Assembly: GCF_915403165.1 (NCBI RefSeq)
Contig: NZ_OU659204.1
Location: forward strand, 2,728,001 to 2,792,000
Length of the DNA stretch: 64,000 nucleotides
Direction: 5' to 3'
From: Providencia alcalifaciens
GTDB taxonomy: Bacteria; Pseudomonadota; Gammaproteobacteria; Enterobacterales; Enterobacteriaceae
The position numbers and the translations under genes are program-made. Shown here one piece after another: positions 8,634-18,518 of this stretch. The stretch's first letter is position 1, and each line of letters opens with the position of its first letter. The notes under the pieces are model-generated. The model was given only the letters and a program-made list of their open reading frames with translations. It was not told where the DNA came from and ran no database searches.

Positions 8634-11300
8634 TTATGCCAAACGTGGGTTAACTTTATCTGGGTTGATGTTGTATTTTTTAATCGCTTCTTCAACGACT
8701 TTAACATCAATCTCACCACGTTTAGCCAATTCACCTAACGCTGCAACGATGACATACGTTGTATCCACTTCGAAGTGGTGACGCAGGTTCTCACGGCTGT
8801 CAGAACGACCGAAACCGTCAGTACCTAATACACGGTACTCACTGGCTGGAACATAAGTACGGATTTGTTCAGCGAACAGTTTCATGTAGTCAGTCGATGC
8901 AACAGCTGGCGCATCATTCATAACTTGCGCGACATAAGGTACACGTGGCGTCGCTGATGGGTGCAGCATGTTCCAACGCTCACAGTCTTGACCATCACGA
9001 GCCAATTCAGTGAATGATGTTACGCTGTATACATCAGAACCAATTCCGTATTCCGCAGCCAAGATATCTGCAGCTTCACGAACGTGACGCATCATAGAAC
9101 CAGAACCTAATAACTGCACTTTACCTTTTTTGCCTTCAACTGAAGCCAGTTTATAGATACCTTTACGGATACCGTCTTCAACGCCTTCTGGCATTGCGTG
9201 CATGTGATAGTTCTCGTTCAGAGTCGTGATGTAGTAGTACACGTTCTCTTGTTTCTCACCATACATACGCTCTAAACCGTCTTGCATGATAACCGCGACT
9301 TCGTAAGCGTAAGCTGGGTCATAAGAAATACAGTTAGGGATAGTCAGTGATTGAATATGGCTATGACCATCTTCGTGCTGTAAGCCTTCACCGTTCAGTG
9401 TTGTACGACCAGAAGTACCACCGATCAGGAAGCCACGAGCTTGTTGGTCACCTGCTGCCCACATTAAGTCGCCAATACGTTGGAAACCAAACATAGAGTA
9501 GTAGATATAGAATGGGATCATAGGCAGGTTGTTGGTGCTGTATGATGTTGCAGCCGCTAACCATGAAGAGCCTGCGCCCAGTTCGTTGATACCTTCTTGC
9601 AGGATCTGACCTTTAGAGTCTTCTTTATAGTAAGCAACTTGCTCACGATCTTGCGGAGTATATTGTTGACCTTTCGGGCTATAGATACCAATTTGACGGA
9701 ACAGACCTTCCATACCGAAAGTACGTGCTTCGTCAGCGATAATTGGTACTAAACGCTCTTTGATTGAGTTGTTTTTCAACATGACATTCAGTGCGCGGAC
9801 GAATGCGATTGTTGTTGAAATCTCTTTAGATTGTTCTTCCAGTAATTGACTGAAATCTGACAGAGCTGGAATTTCCAGTTTTTCATCAAATTTAGCGCGA
9901 CGAGCTGGTAAGTAACCGCCCAGAGCTTGGCGACGTTCGTGCAGATATTTGTATTCTTCAGAATCTTTATCGAAAGTGATTAATGGTAGTTTTTCGATTT
10001 GATCATCAGCAACTGGCACATTGAACTGATCACGGAAGTGGCGAACGCCGTCCATGTTCATTTTCTTAACTTGGTGAGCAATGTTTTTACCTTCTGCTGT
10101 TTCACCCATACCATAGCCTTTGATGGTTTGAGCTAAAATAACAGTTGGTTTGCCTTTAGTTTCTTGTGCTTTTTTGAATGCTGCATACACTTTCTTCGGA
10201 TCGTGACCACCACGGTTCAGCGCCCAAATTTCGTCATCAGTCATATCTTTCACTAATGCAGCCGTTTCTGGATAACGGTTGAAGAAGTGTTCACGTACGT
10301 ATGCACCATCGCGTGATTTAAATGTTTGATAATCACCGTCAAGGGTTTCGTTCATCAATTGAACCAGTTTGCCGGTTGTATCTTTACGCAGCAGCTCGTC
10401 CCAACGGTCGCCCCACATAACTTTGATAACTTGCCAGCCAGCGCCACTGAAGATACCTTCTAATTCGTTAACGATTTTACCGTTACCGGTTACTGGGCCA
10501 TCAAGACGTTGCAGGTTACAGTTAATAACGAAAACTAAGTTATCTAACTTATCGCGAGTTGCGATAGTAATTGCACCTTTAGATTCTGGCTCATCCATCT
10601 CACCATCACCTAAGAACGCATAAACACGCTGTGCTGAAGTGTCTTTCAGACCGCGGTTATCCAAATATTTCAGGAATTTAGCTTGGTAGATAGCATTGAT
10701 TGGCCCCAGACCCATAGAGACGGTAGGGAACTGCCAAAAATCAGGCATTAATTTAGGGTGCGGATAAGAAGACAGACCGTTACCACCAATTTCTTGACGG
10801 AAGTTATTCATCTGCTCTTCAGTTAAGCGACCTTCTAAGAATGCACGCGCATAGATACCTGGGGAGATATGGCCTTGGAAGAAGACTAAGTCACCACCGT
10901 CATTATTGTTATGAGCGCGGAAGAAGTGGTTGAAGCAAACTTCATATAAAGTTGCGGAAGACTGGAATGATGCCATATGACCACCCAGTTCTAAATCCTT
11001 TTTAGATGCACGCAGAACGGTCATTACAGCGTTCCAGCGAATTGCAGAACGGATACGGCGTTCTAAATCCATGTTACCAGGGTATGCAGGCTCATCTTCA
11101 ACAGCAATTGTGTTGATATAATCAGAACTACCAGATGCACCAGCGGCAATGTTAACACCACCTTTACGTGCTTCGCTTAATACCTGTTCGATAATAAACT
11201 GTGCACGATCAATACCTTCTTCACGGATGACCGATTCAATCGCCTGTAGCCAGTCGCGAGTTTCAATCGGATCCACGTCATTTTTTAACATATCTGACAT
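8634..11300 (-). CDS. aceE: Pyruvate dehydrogenase E1 component
   Basis: AceE is the thiamine diphosphate enzyme that decarboxylates pyruvate and reductively acetylates the lipoyl group of AceF. The 888 residues match the homodimeric E1 family of Gram-negative bacteria (E. coli 887). The thiamine diphosphate motif begins GDGEMDEPES and ends at INCNLQ; GGTSGRTTLNGEG and DGFGRSD mark the C-terminal domains. The ATG at 11300 is clear. It lies 213 bases after pdhR, and that leader contains an unusually strong hairpin (11344-11396). Confidence 0.98.
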   Translation of the reverse strand: MSDMLKNDVDPIETRDWLQAIESVIREEGIDRAQFIIEQVLSEARKGGVNIAAGASGSSDYINTIAVEDEPAYPGNMDLERRIRSAIRWNAVMTVLRASKKDLELGGHMASFQSSATLYEVCFNHFFRAHNNNDGGDLVFFQGHISPGIYARAFLEGRLTEEQMNNFRQEIGGNGLSSYPHPKLMPDFWQFPTVSMGLGPINAIYQAKFLKYLDNRGLKDTSAQRVYAFLGDGEMDEPESKGAITIATRDKLDNLVFVINCNLQRLDGPVTGNGKIVNELEGIFSGAGWQVIKVMWGDRWDELLRKDTTGKLVQLMNETLDGDYQTFKSRDGAYVREHFFNRYPETAALVKDMTDDEIWALNRGGHDPKKVYAAFKKAQETKGKPTVILAQTIKGYGMGETAEGKNIAHQVKKMNMDGVRHFRDQFNVPVADDQIEKLPLITFDKDSEEYKYLHERRQALGGYLPARRAKFDEKLEIPALSDFSQLLEEQSKEISTTIAFVRALNVMLKNNSIKERLVPIIADEARTFGMEGLFRQIGIYSPKGQQYTPQDREQVAYYKEDSKGQILQEGINELGAGSSWLAAATSYSTNNLPMIPFYIYYSMFGFQRIGDLMWAAGDQQARGFLIGGTSGRTTLNGEGLQHEDGHSHIQSLTIPNCISYDPAYAYEVAVIMQDGLERMYGEKQENVYYYITTLNENYHMHAMPEGVEDGIRKGIYKLASVEGKKGKVQLLGSGSMMRHVREAADILAAEYGIGSDVYSVTSFTELARDGQDCERWNMLHPSATPRVPYVAQVMNDAPAVASTDYMKLFAEQIRTYVPASEYRVLGTDGFGRSDSRENLRHHFEVDTTYVIVAALGELAKRGEIDVKVVEEAIKKYNINPDKVNPRLA

Positions 11301-11343
11301 GGTGTATTCCTTATCTGTTATCTATTTTATATGGTTATATGGA

Positions 11344-11396
11344 GCCTATCTTCCTGCCATTTTCTTCATGTTAATGAAAACAGCGGGAAGATAGGC
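11344..11396 (-). promoter_or_regulatory. Strong hairpin in the pdhR-aceE leader
   Basis: The outer arms GCCTATCTTCC (11344-11354) and GGAAGATAGGC (11386-11396) pair perfectly. An inner stem, TTTTC (11360-11364) with GAAAA (11376-11380), continues the helix. There is no T run on either side, so it does not look like a terminator. It would sit 45 to 96 bases upstream of the aceE start in the mRNA and could mark an RNA processing site, a stabiliser or a translational control element. Confidence 0.6.
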
Positions 11397-11513
11397 CCTG
11401 ATGTAGTTGCCGCTTTATCTCTAATTAAGAGCACTCACAGTAATGTAGACGCAGCAGTCAGGATCTACACTACCAATTTTAAATCTGGTCTAGCTTTAAA
11501 GCTGATTCTTGCC

Positions 11514-12290
11514 TTAAATCTGATCTAGGTCTGGATGTTGCTGTAAGCGACGTAATGAACGCTCTCGGCGAGTCTGCTCACGCCCGATGTCTAGTAGCAA
11601 ATCTTCGATAAAAGCAAGATGTCGATGAGACGCTTCTCTCGCTTTTTCAGGTTCCCTTGCGACAATAGCAGAAAAAATCTGTTCTCTATGATCGCTTACC
11701 GCGTTGTACATCTCTTTACGGGTATATAGAAACTCGAAGTTCTGGCGGATATTTTGCTCTAACATAGGGATCATGCAACGTAACAAGTGTAACAGCACTA
11801 CATTATGAGCAGCTTCCGTTACAATCAGTTGATACTGTAATACCGCATCTGATTCCGCGTTAAGGTCACCACTCTTCTGAGCTGATTTAATCAATTCATA
11901 GCTTTGGCGAATACGCTCTAAATCTTCTTCCGTACCACGTAATGCCGCATAGTAAGCAGCGATGCCTTCTAATGCATGACGAGTTTCAAGAAGATCTAAT
12001 TGAGATTCTGGGTTACCAGCAAGTAATTCGGTCAATGGGTCACTAAAACTTTGCCACATCTGTTTTTGTACAAATGTGCCACCACCTTGACGACGAGATA
12101 GAAGACCTTTGGCCTCTAAGGTTTGAATAGCTTCACGCACTGATGGCCTTGAGACATCAAATTGCTTAGCAAGTTCACGTTCAGGAGGCAGCTTTTCGCC
12201 GGGGCGTAAAGTCCCCTCGAATATGAGATGCTCAAGCCGCTGCTCGATTACATCTGATAACTTTGGTTGGCGAATTTTACCGTAAGTCAT
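11514..12290 (-). CDS. pdhR: Pyruvate-responsive transcription repressor PdhR
   Basis: PdhR is a GntR/FadR-type repressor of the pyruvate dehydrogenase operon that leaves DNA when it binds pyruvate. The N-terminal winged helix holds [20 protein letters not shown] and [14 protein letters not shown], and an FCD ligand domain follows from about residue 90. Length is 258 (E. coli 254). The ATG at 12290 begins [17 protein letters not shown], like the E. coli protein. It heads the operon, and a perfect PdhR operator lies 52 bases upstream, so autoregulation is expected. Confidence 0.97.
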   Translation of the reverse strand: MTYGKIRQPKLSDVIEQRLEHLIFEGTLRPGEKLPPERELAKQFDVSRPSVREAIQTLEAKGLLSRRQGGGTFVQKQMWQSFSDPLTELLAGNPESQLDLLETRHALEGIAAYYAALRGTEEDLERIRQSYELIKSAQKSGDLNAESDAVLQYQLIVTEAAHNVVLLHLLRCMIPMLEQNIRQNFEFLYTRKEMYNAVSDHREQIFSAIVAREPEKAREASHRHLAFIEDLLLDIGREQTRRERSLRRLQQHPDLDQI

Positions 12291-12342
12291 AATCTGCCAT
12301 TTTCATAGTGAGTAATTATTGATTATCTAGTACCCAGTGTTA

Positions 12343-12357
12343 ATTGGTCATACCAAT
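12343..12357 (-). promoter_or_regulatory. PdhR operator
   Basis: The palindrome ATTGGTCATACCAAT matches the known PdhR site (ATTGGTnnnACCAAT) in both halves and extends one further pair on each side. It lies between the likely pdhR promoter and the gene. AT-rich -10-like sequences adjoin it, but I do not fix the transcription start. Confidence 0.9.
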
Positions 12358-12874
12358 TATTTTATGGCTTAATAAAGTAACAAAGTATTCACTATCTGTC
12401 CATAAAGACCTTGAGCTAAATCATAAAATCCTGCAAGTTTTAACGGTTTATTTTAAAAAAAGCATTAATTAATAACCAAGCCTTGATTAAACAACACACA
12501 ATTTTAACAAAAAACATGACTTTTTATGCCAAAAAACCCCAGACTGAACCGTTACAGCTTACCAATTATCGCATTAAAAATCACAAAAATGGAATAAATA
12601 AGCAACCAGTGAACATTAAGCATCTTTTTACAAAAAAATACCCCTAGCATGGTTAATGATTTGTTAAATCCATAGTTAGTAAAAATACACTTACTAGTTA
12701 ATCATATGAAAACTGCATACCAATGGTAAAAAGTATTCCGTAAATATTCAGTACAATTCAATAATCATGAGTGGGCGTTCAAAAAATAGTCGCTATCTAT
12801 ATAGTCATTCATTTTTAGGGGGAGATGTATAATCTATCAACCTCCCCGTTATCTTTGTCGCCTCACTGTCTAGC
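12358..12874. other. Spacer between pdhR and nadC, no gene
   Basis: The AT-rich spacer contains the upstream part of the pdhR promoter. Near nadC, GGGGAG and CTCCCC (about 12819-12847) can form a weak hairpin that might end nadC transcripts. In E. coli aroP and the ampD-ampE genes occupy this side of pdhR; no trace of aroP or ampE is visible here. Confidence 0.5.
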
Positions 12875-13795
<921 letters not shown>

Positions 13796-13881
13796 TTACT
13801 CCAAAATATGCACCCGTATGGATCTCAACTATGCTAATCTTTCTTAATTACGGGTACTTACAAAAAAGAAAAGAGCATACT

Positions 13882-14430
13882 ATGGATACTGATATGAAAA
13901 TACATGATGGTTGGCTAAATAATGTGACTCATATCCCTTCCCCATATCATGATGACCGCCCTGAGGGCGAAGAACCTACACTTCTCGTCATTCACAATAT
14001 TAGCCTTCCACCAGGACAGTTTGGTGGCCCTTATATTAACCAACTATTTACTGGTACTTTAAATCCCGGAGAACACCCTTTTTTCGATGAAATTAAACAT
14101 CTACGTGTTTCGGCTCATTGCCTTATTCGTCGGGATGGTGAAATTATTCAATATGTTCCTTTCAACAAGCGTGCATGGCATGCGGGGCAATCAAATTATC
14201 AAGGACGAGAAAAATGTAACGACTACTCTATTGGCATCGAGTTAGAAGGTACGGATTATGAAGCCTTCACTGAAGCTCAATATGTAACTTTAACCAAGCT
14301 CACTAGGTTACTGATAACTGAATTCCCGCAAATCGAGCAGAATATTACAGGTCATAGCGATATTGCTCCCCATCGAAAAACTGACCCAGGCCCTTACTTT
14401 GATTGGCAGCACTATAAAAACGCACTCTAA
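13882..14430 (+). CDS. ampD: 1,6-anhydro-N-acetylmuramyl-L-alanine amidase AmpD
   Basis: AmpD is the cytoplasmic zinc amidase that removes peptides from anhydromuropeptides during cell wall recycling; its loss derepresses AmpC beta-lactamase in species that carry ampR-ampC. Zinc ligands are H38 in VIHNISLPPGQFGG and the His and Asp of TGHSDIAPHRKTDPGP. The ATG at 13882 gives 182 residues (E. coli 183); the open frame 17 codons upstream does not match the family. The usual partner ampE is absent downstream. Confidence 0.97.
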   Translation: MDTDMKIHDGWLNNVTHIPSPYHDDRPEGEEPTLLVIHNISLPPGQFGGPYINQLFTGTLNPGEHPFFDEIKHLRVSAHCLIRRDGEIIQYVPFNKRAWHAGQSNYQGREKCNDYSIGIELEGTDYEAFTEAQYVTLTKLTRLLITEFPQIEQNITGHSDIAPHRKTDPGPYFDWQHYKNAL

Positions 14431-14475
14431 GCTTTGCCCATTGATAATTTTTACGAATTATCCGTCTATTATCTT

Positions 14476-14504
14476 AGCTAATGAGAGTAACCGTCCCATT
14501 AGCT
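14476..14504. repeat. Inverted repeat after ampD
   Basis: AGCTAATG (14476-14483) pairs perfectly with CATTAGCT (14497-14504) across a 13-base loop. There is no T run, so it is a poor intrinsic terminator, but it is the only structure at the end of ampD. Confidence 0.4.
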
Positions 14505-14576
14505 CCTCTTCCTGATGTACCTATATTTATATCAGTCTGACTGACTCATTTTTATTAGAAAAAATATTCTTGATAT

Positions 14577-14601
14577 GTTTTTGCGAGAACGCTCGAAATA
14601 A
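14577..14601 (+). promoter_or_regulatory. Candidate CRP-S (Sxy-dependent CRP) site upstream of ppdD
   Basis: TTTTTGCGA, six bases, then TCGAAATAAA: the core TGCGA-N6-TCGAA differs by one base from the CRP-S consensus TGCGA-N6-TCGCA and carries the usual flanking T and A runs. CRP-S sites are read by CRP together with Sxy (TfoX) in competence and pilin regulons, which include ppdD in E. coli. It lies about 125 bases before the ppdD start. Confidence 0.7.
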
Positions 14602-14726
14602 AATGAGACAACTCACCATTTGCAAGATCACTTTACAAAGCCACTCGTAACCTGAATTTTCAATTCGTATTTTCACTAAAAATGTTTTTTATGATGAAGC
14701 CTCACATTATCAAAGAGGTTTTACTC

Positions 14727-15152
14727 ATGGATCAGAAAGGATTTTCCTTAATCGAAATAATGGTTGTTATCGCAATAATTTCAATACTCAGCGCAGTTGC
14801 TATACCGGGTTATCAAAGCTATATGCAAAAAGCAGCCATGACTGACGTACTACAAACTATCTTGCCTTATAAAAACAGTGTGGAACTGTGCAGCTTTAAC
14901 CAAGGTCTTTTAGCCAAATGTAATTCAGGAAAAGAAGATATACCGAGCAATATAAAAGGAAAATATCTAAAACAGATTGATGCAAAAGCAGGTGTCATTA
15001 CCTTTGTTGGTGAAAAAACATTAACCGGTCTTACGGGTATTTTGACACCCACGAACTCAACAGCTACATCACCATTTTCATGGAGCATCAGTTGCCAAGC
15101 TGATAATAATGCAGATCTAAAAAAACTTTGTGAAAAAACATTGAGCTTCTAA
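14727..15152 (+). CDS. ppdD: Type IV major prepilin PpdD
   Basis: PpdD is the major pilin of the enterobacterial type IV pilus. The short leader MDQKG precedes the cleavage site G|FSLIE, with the conserved Glu at position 5 of the mature pilin, followed by the hydrophobic helix IMVVIAIISILSAVAIPGY. Two Cys near the C-terminus (ISCQ and KKLC) and two in VELCSFNQGLLAKC could form the pilin disulfides. Starting at the ATG at 14727, behind AAAGAGG, gives 141 residues; the longer open frame would bury the leader. It heads the ppdD-hofB-hofC operon. Confidence 0.93.
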   Translation: MDQKGFSLIEIMVVIAIISILSAVAIPGYQSYMQKAAMTDVLQTILPYKNSVELCSFNQGLLAKCNSGKEDIPSNIKGKYLKQIDAKAGVITFVGEKTLTGLTGILTPTNSTATSPFSWSISCQADNNADLKKLCEKTLSF

Positions 15153-15165
15153 TTAAGGAATTAAC

Positions 15166-16560
15166 ATGCGCACATCTAGGGAAAGCCATTATATTTTCAA
15201 AGAACTCAAAGTGCTTTGTGACAAAAACTATATCGTGATTATCGATTACAACGAAAAAAGGTTATCCATAGCCACAATAGAAAAACCCAATGATAATTTA
15301 TTATCCACATTACGTTTTATTGCCAGCGTACCAGTTTGTTATGAAATATGGCCTAAAGAAAAAATTGACCATTATTTCAATCGCCATGTTTTAGAAATCA
15401 ATGAAAATGAAAATACTTATCAGGCTAACACTATTGAACTTATCAATGTGGTATCTCCTGCCGTTGATTTTGTCGATGATTTATTAAAGATGGCAGTAAG
15501 AAAGCGTGCATCTGATATTCACCTTGAACCAACCAAACATAACCTAAAAATTCGCCTTAGAGTAGATGGAAAACTCTACGTTATCCCTTCACCACCCCAT
15601 GAAATAAACAACGAGGTCATTGCTCGAATAAAAATATTATCAAAAATGAATATTGCAGAAAAAAGAATACCGCAGGATGGGCAGATGAATTGGAGCTTTG
15701 AGCGCAAGAATTTCAGCATCCGCCTGTCCAGCATGCCCACACTTCATGGTGAAAAATTAGTTCTGAGATTATTAAATACTCAGCTGAAATATTCTCTTGA
15801 ACAAATTGGAATGTGCCCGACTTTATTACCTCTACTAAAAAACACCTTACAAAAACCACAAGGATTGATTCTCGTGACAGGGCCCACGGGTAGCGGTAAA
15901 ACTGTCACTCTTTATAGTGCACTGGAATACCTTAATCAAACATCAAGAAATATATCTACCATTGAAGACCCTATTGAGATCCCCCTTGGGGGGATCAACC
16001 AAACACAAGTACACGAAAAATACTCACTTACTTTTGCTTTTATTCTTCGAGCACTACTTCGACAAGATCCTGATGTTATTATGATTGGTGAAATTAGAGA
16101 CGAAGAAACTGCTCAGATAGCTGCTCGAGCCGCACAAACAGGCCATCTTGTTCTATCAACGCTCCATACTAATTGTACAGTCAGTGCTATTACACGCATG
16201 GAACAACTAGGTGTTGATAGAAACCAGCTTCAATCTTGTTTAAAAATGGTTATCGCTCAGCGCTTAGTTAGAAAACTTTGCACATACTGTAAACAAGAAA
16301 CAGCACGTATTACTCCGATAAATACAATACGAAATATTCATGAATACTACTCTACAGGATGCGAACATTGTTTTTCTGGATTCATGGGACGCACCGCAAT
16401 ATATGAATACCTCGATCAAACACAACTCGACTTTATATTAAAAGACAAGGGTGAGTTATCTGATAATTTCAAAGGTTTATTTCAAGCCAGCCTTGAGCGA
16501 GTCGAAGCTGGAGAAACAACATTACAAGAAATTTATTCTATTATCGGAAAAGGAGAGTAA
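15166..16560 (+). CDS. hofB: Type IV pilus assembly ATPase, PilB/GspE family
   Basis: HofB is the hexameric cytoplasmic ATPase that drives pilus extension. Walker A is GPTGSGKT (239-246), the Asp-box segment ends in SDIHLEP, Walker B is DPDVIMIGEIRD, and a four-Cys zinc site is made by CTYC and CEHC. At 464 residues it is close to E. coli HofB (461) and lacks the long N-terminal domain of PilB. The gene is AT-rich like the rest of the operon. It starts 14 bases after ppdD and ends just before hofC. Confidence 0.93.
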   Translation: MRTSRESHYIFKELKVLCDKNYIVIIDYNEKRLSIATIEKPNDNLLSTLRFIASVPVCYEIWPKEKIDHYFNRHVLEINENENTYQANTIELINVVSPAVDFVDDLLKMAVRKRASDIHLEPTKHNLKIRLRVDGKLYVIPSPPHEINNEVIARIKILSKMNIAEKRIPQDGQMNWSFERKNFSIRLSSMPTLHGEKLVLRLLNTQLKYSLEQIGMCPTLLPLLKNTLQKPQGLILVTGPTGSGKTVTLYSALEYLNQTSRNISTIEDPIEIPLGGINQTQVHEKYSLTFAFILRALLRQDPDVIMIGEIRDEETAQIAARAAQTGHLVLSTLHTNCTVSAITRMEQLGVDRNQLQSCLKMVIAQRLVRKLCTYCKQETARITPINTIRNIHEYYSTGCEHCFSGFMGRTAIYEYLDQTQLDFILKDKGELSDNFKGLFQASLERVEAGETTLQEIYSIIGKGE

Positions 16561-16564
16561 ATTA

Positions 16565-17749
16565 ATGTTTGTATATAAATACACTTCACTTGAAAGTAAT
16601 TCGTATATAACTGATAGCTTAGTAGCAAAAAACAAACAACAGGCTTTTTTAGAGATAATCAAGCGAGGTCAAACTCCAATATCAATAAAATTAAAATCTA
16701 TATTTATATTGGATATGGAAAACTTAAACTACAGAATTCATTTCTTTCACCAGCTAAATATACTATCTTCCTCAGGTATTAGTTTATTAAAATGCTTTCA
16801 ACTACTTCGACTTAATTGCCATTTACCTTTTTGGAGGAGCCTCATTAATCAGGTAATCAATGATCTAGAGAAAGGTATTAGTTTTATTAAAAACCTAGAA
16901 AATCACCCGAATATTTTTAATAGTACAACAATAAGCTTAATCGTAATCGCCGAAAAAACGGGAAATTATGATGAAAGCTTTTTGATTATCAAGAATATGC
17001 TTGAACATAACCAGAAAACATCAATCTTAATAAAAAAAGCTTTACGTTACCCAGTTACCCTTATAGGGTTCTCAAGCCTATTACTCATCATCATGCTGGT
17101 TTTTGTCATTCCGCAGTTTGTTGAAATTTACGAAAGCTTTCAACAGGAATTACCGTCCATAACAAAGGTAGTCATTATAATATCTGATACTCTGATTGAA
17201 AATGTTCAATGGATGATGTTCACACTGCTCACAACTATATTTTTATTTATTAAACATAAAACTTTCATGTCCAGAAAACTGAGTCATATAACTCAACATC
17301 TTCCTTATATCAATAACATCATCAGAGCCAAAAACTTGAACATCTATTTTTTAACATTATCTTCCACACTAAAATCAGGATTATCTCTCATGGAATGCCT
17401 TGATTGCTCTACTAACACGATAATGCATCATAAATACAAGGAAGAGTGTCATGAAATTTATCACTCTATTCTTAAAGGAGAGTCACTATCTGATGCAATG
17501 AAAAATACACAACTTTTTCCAAAATTAGCAATTCAGTTAATTTCTTTGGCAGAAGAATCTGGCAAGCTAGAATACTTTGCATTATATTTATTTAAGTATT
17601 ATTCACAACAATATAAGACTATTACAGAGCATCACCTTAAGAGCCTTGAACCTATATTACTCTTATTTATAGCTATCATTATCTGCTTAATAATGTTTGC
17701 AATGTATTTGCCAATATTTAAATTAGGCTCAGTCATTTCTGGAATGTAG
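16565..17749 (+). CDS. hofC: Type IV pilus inner membrane platform protein, PilC/GspF family
   Basis: HofC is the polytopic platform that couples the ATPase to pilin polymerisation. Two GspF domains are visible, each with a conserved helical bundle (IAEKTGNYDESF and SLAEESGKLEYFA), around hydrophobic segments such as LIGFSSLLLIIMLVFVIP and PILLLFIAIIICLIMFAMYL. The ATG at 16565, four bases after the hofB stop and behind GGAGAG, gives 394 residues; the open frame further upstream overlaps hofB in another frame. Base composition is strongly AT-rich. Confidence 0.92.
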   Translation: MFVYKYTSLESNSYITDSLVAKNKQQAFLEIIKRGQTPISIKLKSIFILDMENLNYRIHFFHQLNILSSSGISLLKCFQLLRLNCHLPFWRSLINQVINDLEKGISFIKNLENHPNIFNSTTISLIVIAEKTGNYDESFLIIKNMLEHNQKTSILIKKALRYPVTLIGFSSLLLIIMLVFVIPQFVEIYESFQQELPSITKVVIIISDTLIENVQWMMFTLLTTIFLFIKHKTFMSRKLSHITQHLPYINNIIRAKNLNIYFLTLSSTLKSGLSLMECLDCSTNTIMHHKYKEECHEIYHSILKGESLSDAMKNTQLFPKLAIQLISLAEESGKLEYFALYLFKYYSQQYKTITEHHLKSLEPILLLFIAIIICLIMFAMYLPIFKLGSVISGM

Positions 17750-17904
17750 CTTATTGTCCAAAAAAAAACAGTTCAATTTAGATAGTAAAAATAGATTGGA
17801 ATCACACATATATCCATAACATGATGGCTTGACTCAATTGTATACAGACAAATTAAAACTTTCAGTGTAACCTGACTTATTTCCCGTGAACTAATGAATC
17901 ATTT

Positions 17905-18510
17905 ATGTCTTATATTGTTGCCCTCACAGGGGGGATAGGAAGTGGCAAAACAACTGTTGCCAATGAATTTGCTAAACTTGGGGTGCCCCTCGTTGATGCT
18001 GATGTCATCGCCCGCCAAGTTGTTGAACCTAATACCCCTGCATTGCTCAGCATTCAACAGCACTTTGGTCAAAAAGTGTTAAACCATGATGGCACTTTAA
18101 ATAGAGTTTTTTTACGGACAGTTGTTTTTTCCGAACCGAAGGAAAAAGCGTGGCTAAATGCGCTGCTTCATCCTTTGATACAACAAGAAACACAGAAACA
18201 ACTTCAGCGGGTTAACTATCCTTATGTTTTATGGGTAGTCCCCCTGCTTATTGAAAATAAAATTTCGCATTTAGCAGATCGTGTTCTTGTTGTTGATGTA
18301 ACAAGAGAAGAACAAATAGAGAGAACTATTAGACGCGATGACACCAGCCTAGAGCATGTTATTAATATATTAAATGCTCAAGTATCTCGAGAAGAAAGGT
18401 TGTCGTATGCTAACGATATCATCACTAATCATACAGATGATACTGAGCTGCCAAATAGAGTTGCAGAACTACACAAGCAATACCTAGCACTTGCAGCACA
18501 AAAAGAATAG
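17905..18510 (+). CDS. coaE: Dephospho-CoA kinase
   Basis: CoaE performs the last step of coenzyme A synthesis, phosphorylating the 3'-OH of dephospho-CoA. The P-loop GGIGSGKT spans residues 9-16; [12 protein letters not shown] and LHPLIQQE are family signatures, with the lid region around TIRRDDTS. Length is 201 residues (E. coli 206). No good ribosome site precedes the ATG at 17905, but the N-terminus [10 protein letters not shown] fits the family. guaC, which lies between hofC and coaE in E. coli, is absent. It forms an operon with zapD and yacG. Confidence 0.97.
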   Translation: MSYIVALTGGIGSGKTTVANEFAKLGVPLVDADVIARQVVEPNTPALLSIQQHFGQKVLNHDGTLNRVFLRTVVFSEPKEKAWLNALLHPLIQQETQKQLQRVNYPYVLWVVPLLIENKISHLADRVLVVDVTREEQIERTIRRDDTSLEHVINILNAQVSREERLSYANDIITNHTDDTELPNRVAELHKQYLALAAQKE

Positions 18511-18518
18511 GAATGAGC

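Noticed and set aside
7683..8738. Long plus-strand open frame of about 350 codons opposite aceF
   Set aside because: It is the antisense shadow of the repetitive lipoyl domains and Ala-rich linkers; the product is low-complexity and repeats in step with aceF.
12818..12847. GGGGAG/CTCCCC pair downstream of nadC as a terminator
   Set aside because: Six pairs around a 17-base loop and a poor T run; possible but too weak to list as a feature.
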